Positions 33,811 to 44,834 of a stretch of 64,000 nt of DNA are shown one piece after another. Source of the stretch: Gracilariopsis chorda (Eukaryota > Rhodophyta > Florideophyceae > Gracilariales > Gracilariaceae); assembly GCA_003194525.1 (NCBI GenBank), contig NBIV01000220.1, forward strand, positions 17,015-81,014. Reading direction: 5' to 3'. The notes beneath the pieces are model-generated. The model saw only the letters and a program-made list of their open reading frames with translations, ran no database searches and was not told the DNA's origin. The position numbers were made by a program, and so were the translations under genes. Position 1 is the stretch's first letter; every line of letters starts with the position of its first letter.

Positions 33811-35169
33811 TTATCTTTCATCTTGAAAGAGTCTCCACGACATTTTACCGACACACTCTTTCATTTTCTTCACTTCTTCACTTTCTGCCTCCCCAGACAC
33901 AGTCCGGCATTTAATCTCCGCTCTCATTATGTCCAACTGCTGTTGTACCCCCAATCCATCAAACTTTGGCTTTTGTATCTGCGAAACCATAGCCGTAGAG
34001 GTTGTAATGTCCACCAGTTTCTCAATCTTCTCCTCTAAAGATATTGCATCATTTGCGCGCCTTTTCTTTTTCGCAGGACCAGCGCTCGTATGTTCGTCGT
34101 GCTCATTGCCATGCACTCCAACCTCGTAGCCAACATCTTCCTCCATTACTTTGGAGAACAGATGTATAATTTCCTTGTCTTCTTGTTTTGTTCCGCATCG
34201 AATAAGTTTAAATGAAATCATGGAACGCGCTCCCGAGGTCATGAACGTTTGGTCTGGGTGCTTCAGAAGAAAACTCCCGAAACGATGTGGATCGTTTTGT
34301 ACGGAGGCCGACCATTTTTTTAAGAAGTAAGTGAAGTCCTTTCGGGCTTCTTGGTAATGGCGCTTCAATAAAAATGGAGATCTCTTCACCACTGGCATGC
34401 GGGATGGATCGACGTTCTCCAAAACATTGGAGAGATCTGCTATCGTTGATAATGTTTGGTCATTAAAGCGATCTGCAACCACAGAAAAATATTAATCCCT
34501 TCCGACCCTGTAATCGAGCTCCCGGCGGTCTAGGGGTAGTCCAACGGCCTTCATGATAGCTTTTTGGGCGGTTTCGTCATCCTTGATGACAAGCACGAGA
34601 CGAGCAAATTCGTCAAGTGCGAATTTTAGCACGCTGTTTGGCTTGTGTCGTAGCAGGAGCAAATCTTCAGGTTCTGCTTCACAGTGCAAGGTTTTCTGTG
34701 CTTCGCACACTCTAGCACGAATTTGTTCCATATAAGATGTCTAAAGATCTCTCTCACGTTGCTCAAACAGTTCTAAAAGATGAGCATCGTCTGGGCATGA
34801 CTGTAAAATCACGTTTGAGTGTTGTGGTTCTCGTAAGTCTTGTAGAGACGAAGAGTTTGTTAACAATTCCTGTAAAGAAACACCCAGAAGGGCTTTTGCT
34901 TTTGCTTTCATCATCAAAAGCGCAAGCACACGGTTCTTCTTTCCTCGCTTTGTCACTCCTATGGGCGATGCGAGTGAAAGAAGCTGGTCTTTTGTTTTCC
35001 TCGATAGATAGGTATAAAGTGCATCAATTTTCGTGTAAGCCTGCACTGAAGAACAAGGAGATGTTCTGGTTTGGTGGTGGGAAACAGTTTCATCAGAAAC
35101 AGCAGCTGCCACCAAGCTCTTAACGCATGGTGTTTTTGCCAGTAGATCAAGAGCAAGGCGAGATGGCAC
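33811..35169 (-). pseudogene. Harbinger second ORF, SAP-like, with two in-frame stops
   Basis: One minus-strand frame covers 453 codons with TAG at 34741-34743 and TAA at 34492-34494. Near the N-terminus, YLSRKTKDQLLSLASPIGVT followed by KRGKKNRVLALL resembles a SAP DNA-binding motif. The middle (CEAQKTLHCEAEPEDLLLLR, DDETAQKAIMKAVGLPLDRR) and the C-terminal part (FLLKRHYQEARKDFTYFLKK, AGPAKKKRRAND nuclear signal, LEEKIEKLVDITTS coiled coil) look coding throughout. Harbinger elements need a DNA-binding partner, usually Myb/SANT; position and orientation fit that role here. The TAA lies just before TTTTTCTGTGGTTGCAG, a good 3' splice site, so that break could be an intron. Confidence 0.55.
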
Positions 35170-35630
35170 ACCTTCCTCAGATATATTGGTGCCAGGACCA
35201 TTTTAACCGGGCCTCCAAGATGAACCAGGATCATGAGGATAGACTGTGTGGGTTTTTGTGGCTGGGGGTGAATTTGTTGACATGGGGAGATCGGGGGGAG
35301 GTTGCTTGGGAATTAGAAGGCGACGATGCAGTTATCTGCTGCTCTGTTGCTGTTCAACAACAAGAAGCTCAGGAAGTAACGTTTTTTTCAAACAGGAGGA
35401 GATGTGGACGGTAATTTCAAGAGCTCATACAGCGCTTTAGGAGAATTGCAAAGTATGCAGTAAAAGGAGTTCAAGAATGTTGCATGCAGAGATTGAAGTT
35501 TGAATTGGGCGATTCATTGAGATCTCAGAGCTCGTTCTGTGTATGTTTTCTTGAAGTACGGGTTATAAAAATGTTGGGAAAAGTTTCAAACTAGAACCAA
35601 AGTATCCAGTGATAAGGACCCACGTTGCAG

Positions 35631-35676
35631 GACGCCAGTACCCCAGTACGGCTGAGACGGCTGTGTATAATGGCCC
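35631..35676 (-). repeat. Right terminal inverted repeat of the Harbinger element
   Basis: It is the inverted match of 27752-27797, ends ...AATGGCCC, and is followed by the duplicated TCA at 35677-35679. Confidence 0.85.
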
Positions 35677-36136
35677 TCATGCAGCCTGTGGACAAATACC
35701 CTTGACATTGTAGTAGGTGGCCTCGTGTAGTTGTTTCCTGCACGTAGAAAAAGAACTGCACCGGACGTTGCATTCGTTCTTCCCGTGTAGTCAGCAAATT
35801 ATGCTTGTTTCAGAGAGTGACGAGGAAATCTATCAGGGTCCTCATCCCGCGGAAAAATCTATGCAATATGAAGTGAGGGAGAGAAATGCATATGGGAGAT
35901 TTGTGATGACCATTGCTATCCAGTAAGAATTATACACAGGTCTTGGAAGTCCTGTGGCATAGTGGCAAGGCGGTCGTAGTTCCACGGTAGTTTTGCACCG
36001 TACGGCGCAAATATATCCTAGAGGTTACTAGTTTAGGCTTGGCCGTATTAGTATCCAATAGGTTCTCTCTACGTCGACCTCCAAGGACCAGAAAGATTTG
36101 TGTATACTGACAAACTGATGGAACCCTGTTCGGCTG

Positions 36137-36144
36137 TATATAAG
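36137..36144 (+). promoter_or_regulatory. TATA box (TATATAAG)
   Basis: TATATAAG is followed by a long pyrimidine-rich leader (about 36145-36265) and then ATG 36275 of the decayed ORF. It is the clearest core-promoter arrangement in the window. Confidence 0.5.
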
Positions 36145-36274
36145 AGTCTCCTCGCCTCCCCCCTCTTCTCGCTTTGTCTCCCCAGCCCGTCGAGCTCTAC
36201 GTCCTCCTTCTCTTCCCTTCTATAAACTTTCTCTGCCTTGATCTTTCTCTCTTCCAAACATACGCAATATTATC

Positions 36275-37200
36275 ATGTCTGAAGTGTTGAGTTCGGGAAT
36301 AAAAGGCACGAGTATGTTGCGTCCGACACGTTCGATTGTTGACTCAGCAAAGCCTGAAGGTGTGAAGAGGAAGATACCGTTCGATTTTTTTCTTTGCACG
36401 TCGTTTGGTCGAACTGCATCTTTCGAGTGACTGAAGAAACTTGACGAAGACATTGCTTTTGATGGTAAACTTCGTGCAAAAAATATGTTCATTTTCATTG
36501 AGTTGAAGCATGTGTATTTCCAGACACGTTACCTGGTTGTTGGCGACAACCGCCGAAAACTACTTGGTCCTCGCTGGCTGTTTCCATTCTTTGATCTCCT
36601 GGTTCTAGATGTCTCCAGCGTTGTCTCTCCTTAGAGAGTATTAGAGAATGGGGCATTGATCACCCTGGCTGTGGAATTTGGAGAAGAATGACCGTCTGCG
36701 TATACGATAATGAATTACGAGATGGACCTGAAATCGCTGGACAGTTTCGATGCAATCGCAGCTAGAGCGAGAAGATCCGACACATTTTGCATCTAAAAAG
36801 GTTAGTGTACCTAAAAATAGGCTTCGGGAATTCTTGAATTCATAGCGGAGGCAAATGAACCAGAACTAAAATAATGAATGGGCTTTTATCCTCGGATCTA
36901 CGTGGACCTCGGACAAGTATCTTCTCGGTGTTCAAAGACTGATTGCCTCTGGGATTCCTGCTCAGCTATGGAAGTGGAAAGACATGGGTTTTGTGAGGTT
37001 TTCGAAGATGGAACTTCGTCATGCATCAATATTTTCTGCTGAGGAGCTTCGGACCATCGTAAATTACTGGTCCACAACATCAGCCTGGCAGACAATGAAC
37101 TAAAAATTTGCTGCAGGGAAACAGATCCTTGCAAATTTAAGGATTGAAATGAAGTCTGGAGCAAAGGCTAGTCTCAGAATTGGTACGCAGTGCACCACTT
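36275..37200 (+). pseudogene. Unidentified eroded gene behind a TATA promoter
   Basis: ATG 36275 opens MSEVLSSGIKGTSMLRPTRS. The frame stays coding-like past TGA (after GRTASFE), TAG (after VSSVVSP) and TGA (after VEFGEE), with blocks such as LKKLDEDIAFDGKLRAKN, KLLGPRWLFPFFDLLVLD and MNYEMDLKSLDSFDAIAARA. After a gap rich in stops (36790-36870) the same frame resumes with MGFYPRIYVDLGQVSSRC, CSAMEVERHGFCEVFEDG and DHRKLLVHNISLADNELKIC. No frameshift is needed. The family is unknown. Confidence 0.45.
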
Positions 37201-38045
37201 CTAACTCTACGAAATCCTATTCTGTACTACTTCTGTCACGTTTTAAACTTTGAAAGCATCGTCGAGTCAACAGCCAAGCAGACTACAACCTACTGGCACC
37301 AAAACCCACTCCTGCGCGTCGGCTAGGTCTCCGTCGTTGTTCCTCCACCACGAAGCCCCGAGAACAAGTTCTGCCGCTCCGAGAGTGCTAAGGTGATGTG
37401 AACGATGGTGAAAATGGTTATCTGAAACGAAGCTCTCTAACAAAGAAGTGTCCCAGGCCAACTTTCCGTTCCTTAGTGGCTTCAAAACCGATTACTGAAG
37501 TCTATGTTGAGAACGAACCTACCGTGAATCCTTTCAAGAGGCCGAGATCATCTGATATATAATTGGATATAACTGCAAAGTGGAGAACATGTTGCATATG
37601 CTCTGCCGTGAAGGATGATGTTGCATCATTGCAGTGTACTCCCCTCCCTACCAACGTGGGCTTTTCTGCTATTGCAGATACAATCATGATCGACGAAGCT
37701 AAAAACGAAAGAGATAGCAAGGCAATTGTAAGATTGGGATATGGTAAGGAATGTGATACCCAGCAGACGAACGATAACGAGATAGAGGAGGCAAAGGTAT
37801 CGCGCAGCAATGAAATGGATTTTTGCGTTTACGATTGAAGGTATCTCTGACTTTTTCGATACAAAAGAGGAAAAAGTTGATACAGAGACCGGTTAAAAGT
37901 TCAGGAAAAAGAAAAAGAAGAAGAGGGAGAAGTAGAAGAAGGCAGAGAGATAGAAGAAAACAAACAAGAAGCAGCAGAGAAAGAAAGAAAGAAGATAACC
38001 GACAGAGACAAGAAGAAGACAGGAAACATGAAACTATTGAAGCAA
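37201..38045. other. No intact gene; Lys/Arg/Glu-codon low complexity
   Basis: A short open frame (37563-37838) has WRTCCICSAVKDDVASLQC, which has spaced cysteines but no full zinc-finger pattern. It is followed by an AGAAG-rich tract (37860-38040) that reads as Lys/Arg/Glu-rich in all frames. Confidence 0.4.
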
Positions 38046-38049
38046 ACCG

Positions 38050-38608
38050 AGCGATGACATTAACCATGCTGGTGCTCTCTTGACAACTAAAAAGACACCA
38101 GGGAACAATATTTCTGCTCTTGCTTTCCCTCCTAAGAAAGCTGTTCTAGTTACACTGAAAAGGAATCGAGAAGAGAATTTCGATGCCTTACCGTGTCAGG
38201 CTGGAAATGGCTGAGCTTCGAATACTTTACTCGTTAGCATGGTTCCATCTGAAACTTTTGCTGCAGATGAAAACACATACGGTACCAGTTTTGCTTACAA
38301 AGGCAACCAAGAAGATGATCCGAAGGGGATAATATCACGTTGCACTCTTGCGAGTGGTATGAAAGGCATGGATGAAGAATTCCATATGTTGTAAGATTAT
38401 GAAATGGTGTTTTCCATGCGCAATAGTATTCAGTGGTCATTGCAGGGACTCAAAGACGTGTATGTGATTGAGAATGTGTAGGCTGTTGGTGTATTCTTCG
38501 GAGAGGCTTCCTGGAGCTTGCTGACGAATGATTTCATGTTGTCACTGCGCACCACTCTAATGGGAGAGGGACAACAAACACTCAAGTGCTTGCAAGAGGA
38601 TTCTTAAG
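38050..38608 (+). pseudogene. Unidentified eroded coding sequence
   Basis: A single frame reads NISALAFPPKKAVLVTLKRN, a TGA, FAADENTYGTSFAYKGNQED, KGIISRCTLASGMKGMDEEF, a TAA, YEMVFSMRNSIQWSLQGLKD, a TAG, then VGVFFGEASWSLLTNDFMLS. Three stops in about 185 codons is far fewer than chance. It may belong with the remnant upstream. No family was recognised. Confidence 0.4.
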
Positions 38609-38782
38609 AAAATGCTTCAGTATAACCTGATTGCTATTCTCGTAGTGTGTGATATGCACTGTAGTCTTTGCATTATTGCCAGTCTCTGGGAATTTAAACG
38701 CCGATTGAGTTCGGACATTGCTTAAAACGATGAGAAAGCTATACGGACCCGCATATATTGAGTGGTTAGTATACAGAGAAGT

Positions 38783-39376
38783 ATGCACTCAAAGCTTCAT
38801 CAGAACATATACTTTCTACTTGCTATGGCTTTGGATATAGATAGTGTGACTGCCTCTGTCCTGTCCAAGCACATTCATTCTATTCGTGTGAGGTGCTCTA
38901 CGCAGGACGTAGTTGATTGTGGTTGACATGTCGTTAACAATACTCAGCTGTGTACGCTGTTTCCATCATTTTTTAGTACGAAGTGGAACAGAGCTACGGC
39001 AATGAAAGTGCAGTACAAGTTACAGGAGGTACCAATTACTCCCATTAAGGAACGATGCCGAGAGAAATATATGAACTGCAAGGAGAAGTATGAGGCAGAT
39101 GGATGCAAAGTGTCTGTATCTTTACGAAAAGTCGTTGCCGATGAACAGAAAACCGCTAAAAACGTGAAGGGTACGACAGAGCATGAAGATACCACGCATG
39201 TACCCTGAGTCTTTGATCTCTCAATTAAGATCTCAAAAGCACTCTGTGACACCTATAGCCTCATAGAAAAGCTAAAGGTGCTTCAGACTTCAAATGATGG
39301 TGATAGCTCACTACTACATGTTCTAGAAGGTCATTTGAAAGTAGCCTTAGACACAGTAAAGGAGCTTCTTGAATAG
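38783..39376 (+). pseudogene. Unidentified ORF with two in-frame TGA codons
   Basis: From ATG 38783 the frame reads NIYFLLAMALDIDSVTASVL and VRCSTQDVVDCG, a TGA, PSFFSTKWNRATAMKVQYKL, KERCREKYMNCKEKYEADGC, a TGA at 39206-39208, then VFDLSIKISKALCDTYSLIE and HLKVALDTVKELLE with a terminal TAG. The charged, helical character is continuous across both stops. No family was recognised. Confidence 0.4.
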
Positions 39377-40723
39377 TATGCATTACCTACGTAAACATTT
39401 ATTTTCTTCATAGCTCACATATATCGATTGCTATAGATAACAATAAAGTGGTTCAAAGTTCTATGCAATATGGACTCGTACAAAAAAACTGAGGTTCACA
39501 TGTAGCTCGAGGCTCTAACCCGCGCCTAGCAATGGAATGATTCGGCGAAACAATCCAACTTTGTGAAGGGGGTAATGTCATCATTACATCACAGCAACTA
39601 TAGACGAAGAGCTTGGTGATGCTCTATTACAGTGTAAAGGTAATGGAATAAACATATTCTTCATTCGAAAGTGCACCGTGCGGTGCATTTTATCACAGTG
39701 CACATTCTGGGGTTTGGAAGAAAAGGAGGACAAAGTGCACCGTGCGGTGTTCAAACTCAATGTATTGATTTCTCTGTATTACATAACAAGAAAAGGAACG
39801 CACACTATGCATGGTTTTCACTTGAGGTATTGAACGCACAATAACGCAGGTGAAAAGTTAGAAAGTGGACCGTGCAATGCAGCTTTTCTCCGTGAAGGCC
39901 TCACCTAAACTCAGGATAATGTCCACAATCTGTGCTCTGCAGTTTTTTGTATCGGTGTAATGATTTCTCTGCAATACAGGTGAACAGTTAAACATTGGCC
40001 CGGGCGGTGGAAAATATATATACAATGATTGGCTGGAATCCAGTTCAGAGCATAGTAAGGTGTTTTCTCGTTGCAAACTATCAGTGCGAAGCTTTGGTTG
40101 TAATTCGGGAGGAAAGGTGCCTTTTCGCAGAAATGCACTCGCCTGGGCACTCAATATGCACGCAAGTATGACCAGAACTGCGCATAAGTGCTTGCACATG
40201 TGCATGGAAATGTGCCTGAGTATTTATACACACTCGGAGGCGCGTGTTTTCTGGGCCTGCTCACATGTTTGGATGCAGTACTCGCTGTCCACGTGCTGAA
40301 GCAATAATATCAAACAATGATATGCAAATATCTCCAAGTAGTTTGTAGGATGGCAACTTATTTTCAATGCTTAAGAGAACTTCTAGAATGCCTGGGAGGT
40401 AAACTTGCATTGATATCTGTTGGGCGTTTTATAATCTTTTCTAGGGGGCTATAGTCCCTACTGAAGTATCCCCAAATGAGGACCTAGTCGTCTCCGCAGC
40501 CAAAGCATTGTCTATAAAATAAGTACACTCGTGTTACAGTTTTGGGTTTTCAAACTCATATGAGACGAGTGGTCCCTGTCAGTGGTTATAAAATCCTTTA
40601 CCCCCCTCAAGTAGTACAAGTTCAAACTGATAACGCATGGTTTAGACCCCCCCACTAAAGAGAACTACAGCCTCTTCGCAGAAGCGCCATAAAACAATCA
40701 GCTGAGCAACGTCAGGCATAATT
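39377..40723. other. No gene; GTGCACCGTGCGGTGCA motif cluster
   Basis: The near-palindrome GTGCACCGTGCGGTGCA is at about 39673-39689, with variants at about 39738 and 39865. Similar motifs flank the Harbinger element. A TATA-like ATATATATAC lies near 40015. ORFs here are short and without domains. Confidence 0.4.
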
Positions 40724-41455
40724 ATGTCACCCAACGCCAGCATCTTTGGTTCTGAACATTATTCCCAAGCAACCACTCTTCGCAACTTTTGTAATGCAAA
40801 TTCACAGTCCTCTGTCCTCAGTCGCGACGTTGTATTAGTAATCGATAGAACAGTGCCAACATTGGGTTTTCCTTTGTACTGTTCAGTTGCTCATGTTTTA
40901 GGTGTATTACATCAGGCTGAACAACCCAAGATAAGAGCAGTTTTCCCTGATTGGTGAATTAAAACCGTACGATTTTCTGACGTAGTTCTTGGTTGTAGAA
41001 CCAGAGACGAAATTTCTCTCTTCGCCACTGTGAAAGTCCTAGAGCAGCAAGCCCTTACTATTGCCCTGGACGGGTTTGATAATAGTCGAAGAGTTCATGG
41101 AGTTCTCATGGACGAAAATAATCACCATCAAGCGATTCCAATTGAACTTAGTTGCAGAAGACCGTTCAACCTATCCGAAAGTGCAAATCTAGAAACCGTA
41201 CAAATCATTTCTACTCTCATAACCATTACCACTGTGAACGGGGTTCGTTTTCAAATAACGAACAAGCCCTTGGAGCCTTGTAAACAGTGGCTTGAAACAG
41301 TCCCAAACGTAACCTTGAAGCAGCAAAGTATTCATGTCAACATAACAAGACAACCTTACTCTGACCTTCAACCAATTTACGACTTCAGAGTTGCAACGCT
41401 AGAACACTCAATTGTCAATATGCGCCACGGTTATCCAAAAGAGATGCTCTTATAA
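40724..41455 (+). pseudogene. Unidentified protein, frame open except one TGA
   Basis: The first part reads LSRDVVLVIDRTVPTLGFPL and VLHQAEQPKIRAVFPDW. TGA follows at 40955-40957, then the same frame gives KTVRFSDVVLGCRTRDEISL, LEQQALTIALDGFDNSRRVH and RRPFNLSESANLETVQIIST to a TAA at 41455. The mix of beta-like and charged segments suggests a folded protein of about 240 residues. No family was recognised. Confidence 0.45.
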
Positions 41456-43639
41456 ATTTAAGCTCTACATGATACATGACGCTCCGTCGCCTGTGTGCAA
41501 CACTTCCTTCGAGCAGTTCCACCACAAACTCAAAAAACGAGAATGTCTGGGTTGGGGTTGTAGACGCTAGTTGATAACTCTTTTTCAGCATGAATTCTCG
41601 CGAGAGAGAAGGCGAAGCATACAGTGCGTTAGGATTATTGCTACCGGAGAATGCAGCGTGTAACTCGCCTGGCAGAGTAGCGGGTGGAACAATCTTGTAG
41701 TAATTCGAATTACGGCGCCAGAAAGAGGTGCATGGACCCATTCACAACGCATCCATTTTCTTGAACTCGACCGGTGTGTCGAATGGCGAATGTCGCAAGT
41801 TGTGGCTTGCTATTGCAAGGTATGAAAAAGATGCAGAAGACCAAACGTCTGCCAGAGGCGGTCTAGAGAAGGTTGAGAATCTTGAAGCGTTTTAGGAGAG
41901 CCAGTGATGTTGCTGCAATATTGTGCAAATACGCCGAGATGGAGCTCCAATGCTGCAGAGAGATGAATGAAATTGAGGTTTTACGAAGATCACTGGAGCT
42001 CCCAGAATCCCAGAAACGTTGGTGGTGGTGTAACTGAACAGTTGTGCTGGTCAGTGAGGTGGGGCGCTAGCGAGGGGGCAATTACAGCAGTGGCGATCAG
42101 ACACGCAAATGCTGTGAGACAGAGACACCAAATCCCGGTTGCGAACAAGGTGAGGTGATGCCATTCTGGGATGTGGTGGTGGCAGGAGCGCAGCGTAGAT
42201 ATTAAATAACTGAGCATAACACGGCGAAGGCACGCGCATGCACACACAACCTGTGCTTCATTACGCCGCACTTCATCCACGGCGTCCATACGCTGCACAG
42301 CCCCCACTCATAGCCCACGGGCTCGCACAACCGCTCTTGGAGCAGAAAGGTGGCGCGCGCGAGAACGTGTGCCCGTGGCGCAACGCGCGGCACGGCATCC
42401 ATTGCGCACGCTCAGGCTGATCACAACGAGCCTACAAGTGAGATGCAGGGGCGATGACGGGGACGGCGACAGCAACATCGTGCTGCACGGCATAAGCTGT
42501 CGTGGGTTATGAGAATACTGCTGACGTGGGCGCGCACTGAGATGAGCGCAGAACTGGAGAGGCGTGCGCGGCTTCTAGTGATGTGTGAAGAAAGTCCTCT
42601 CTAACCTTATATTTTAGGTTCCAAGCTACCGAAGGGTACCAGGACCTCCCGACATGGTCATGAAGGTATTATAGCCATCAGGAATACCAAAAACCTCTAC
42701 ATATATTTCAAATCATCTAATGAGAATTGTTTAAGAATAACCATTCATCCTTTGAATACAATAAAGAAATACTAAGAATGTTTTCCACTTCTCCAGTTTT
42801 CTTTTGCTTCCTTTCTGTTCTCAACGTGATTTTCCTCCCTGTCGTTCTTCCGAATTAATTGATCTTAGTGCCGCTCAAGCCATTTCAGACCTCTTACAAG
42901 TATTTGATTCTTCGTTCTGTGTAGCATTTGGAATGCATTGGTATCGGTATGCCGGATCGTGAGCTGAGTCGAGGACGACATTCATAGTATGGTGCTACAG
43001 TACATGGCTGTCCAGCAAGTACTATGAATGTAACCTTTTCATGGAGGAATGTGAACCATGGATGGTAATCTGGCACTGCACTGCTGTGTATGGTACTGTA
43101 GTGGGCCGCCACTAATTAATTAATTATTTTCTTATATTTTATTATTATATTTAGTGGAGAGCCACACATTTAGACACTACTGTCAGACTATCCAATGGCT
43201 TCGCAGCCTAGTAAAGGGCGACCTGCCCAGGTGAGGGAGGCGAAGGCCAACCAACACCCTCAGCTCTTGACCCTTTGGTCAGACCGTCAGGAATCCTGAG
43301 TCGTTTACGACACAGGGGCACCTATACTATCAGTACTTAATCGTTTCTGAGCTATAGCTCTTTGTTCCGAGGATTTCCTCACGTGTTTTATAGCTGACTG
43401 TTCTCGTTTTGCTCTTTTTTTTATTGATATTGTTGTGTTTGCCACAGGACCGTCTGATACTCTTATCTTTTGGCTACGCTGAGTCTCCGCTCTCGGATAC
43501 GCTGTTCACACACGTGACATTCGTACTGCTGGTGCTCCCACCTTGGCACTGATCTTCTAGCCCCGTTGCCCGCAAGGCAACACCCATATTCGTGGTTCGT
43601 TTGTGGCTTTCCACCCCGCTACCGAGGCCCTTATAGGCA
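41456..43639. other. Mostly empty; one possible small ORF on the minus strand
   Basis: 41415-41741 (minus) encodes about 108 residues with a plausible globular look (PPATLPGELHAAFSGSNNPN, SFFEFVVELLEGS) but no domain. From 41960 to 42600 there is a GC-rich stretch, and at 43080-43150 AT-rich sequence. Nothing else is supported. Confidence 0.4.
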
Positions 43640-43990
43640 TTAGTCGAATACCACATTCTGTACTAAACTTGTTTCAGTTATATGTGAAGGAGGTGATGAC
43701 GAAGATGGCTCTTTTTGCTCATGTGTTCGTTCTCGATGACGTTTCTTCCGCTTTATAAACCATTTCAGTTCGCGGGAAGATAATCCCATAGAATCATTTA
43801 CTTCATAGCACTTGCGATAGTTGCTGAAGATCTTTGTACTGGTTGGAGGAATCAATTGTCGGCAGTGCAGACAAGTTGGGGTTTGAGAACGGTTACATCT
43901 CTTCAACAATGCATTCAGGCAATGAGAAGGGCAAGAATGTTCGCATTTAGTTGCAGTAACGGTATTTTCCAGATCTTGTAAATAAATATG
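43640..43990 (-). pseudogene. RING-like zinc-finger fragment
   Basis: The frame shows CEHSCPSHCLNALLKRC, then TPTCLHCRQLIPPTS, which fits the second half of a RING finger (CxHxCxxHC...CxxCR). The first Cys pair of the domain is not clear upstream. A basic tail (KWFIKRKKRHRERT) and a Ser-rich end follow. E3 ubiquitin ligases use such domains, but half of the motif is missing, so this is a fragment or a diverged finger. Confidence 0.4.
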
Positions 43991-44122
43991 ACATGTTCGA
44001 GGATAATGTGGAGAAATGGATTGATGAATTAGTATTAAAGACAAACAAGTGCGAATGTTCTTGTACTGACGTCTTACTAGATGATATCGGGTTACTTCAA
44101 ACAGTGCGTTAGTGACAAGCAG

Positions 44123-44440
44123 TTAAAACATTACTAGAAAGAACATCATTAAAATTTTACCCACTGCGTTGTACGACACAACTCGCGAGCCATCCTCGTT
44201 CACGGCACCTACAACGACATAGCTGTCGTGCGCAAGAGGTTGTTCTTTAGGCTCTCCGCTGCCCACGTCCAGTACCCGCACAGTCTTGTCTGACGATCCG
44301 AACACAACAAGTTCTCCATCTATACTCCCTGCAACGGTCACCGTATCCCTGTGACCAACGAGCGGTTATCCCACGGCCTCTTTGCTCCATACCTCACACA
44401 TAAACACAGTGTTATCCTACGATCTGGCACCTATCTGACT
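44123..44440 (-). pseudogene. WD40-repeat fragment with in-frame stops
   Basis: Two blades are visible: DNTVFMCEVWSKEAVG..PLVGHRDTVT and ELVVFGSSDKTVRVLDVGSG followed by EPKEQPLAH. TAG stands in the place of W in S-W-DNTV and TAA in the place of E/Q in G-x-PLVGH. Both fit nonsense mutation of an otherwise ordinary frame. Such closely similar blades occur in NACHT-WD40 proteins. Only about 100 codons remain. Confidence 0.6.
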
Positions 44441-44834
44441 TCCACCTCCAGTAACATGTCGGAACCCCGAACATCATGTTGAAGAGATAGTAACGATACA
44501 TCATCGTCGTCTGAGGAGCACCGAAGTCCATCGTATTTCATGTACTATAAAGTACATTGGCACCGGCCAGAACCGTACGCCATAAACGAGTCCCTTGAAA
44601 AGGCGTGAGACATGGTCTTGTTCCGAAGTTCAGAAATAGACCTTCTCCTCATGGCGAATGCGACAGCTTTGTCGGTATGGGTCGTATGTCGTTGGCATGA
44701 AACAGCAAATCTTGCAATTTTTAAATAGGAACAACCAGAGTCGGCAACTCCGAACCACGAGGCCTCTTCGCCTTCACGGTTTAGAGCTCTGCACAGATGT
44801 GTGCCGTTCGTTTCAATCCAAACGCATCCTTATT

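Larger units (their letters stand above)
27752..35676 (+). mobile_element. PIF/Harbinger DNA transposon, 7.9 kb, with TIRs and TCA target duplication
   Basis: The left end, 27752-27797 (GGGCCATTCTACACAGGCGT...), is matched by the inverted right end at about 35631-35676, with about 4 mismatches in 46 bases. TCA stands immediately outside both ends (27749-27751 and 35677-35679), fitting the 3-bp duplication of PIF/Harbinger elements. Inside are a DDE transposase (plus strand), a second ORF near the right end (minus strand) as expected for two-gene Harbinger elements, and between them captured gene fragments (two bromodomains, thermospermine synthase). Interior length is far above that of a minimal element, so it looks like a gene-capturing (Pack-type) Harbinger. 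The transposase has one in-frame TGA, so autonomy is doubtful. Confidence 0.85.
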
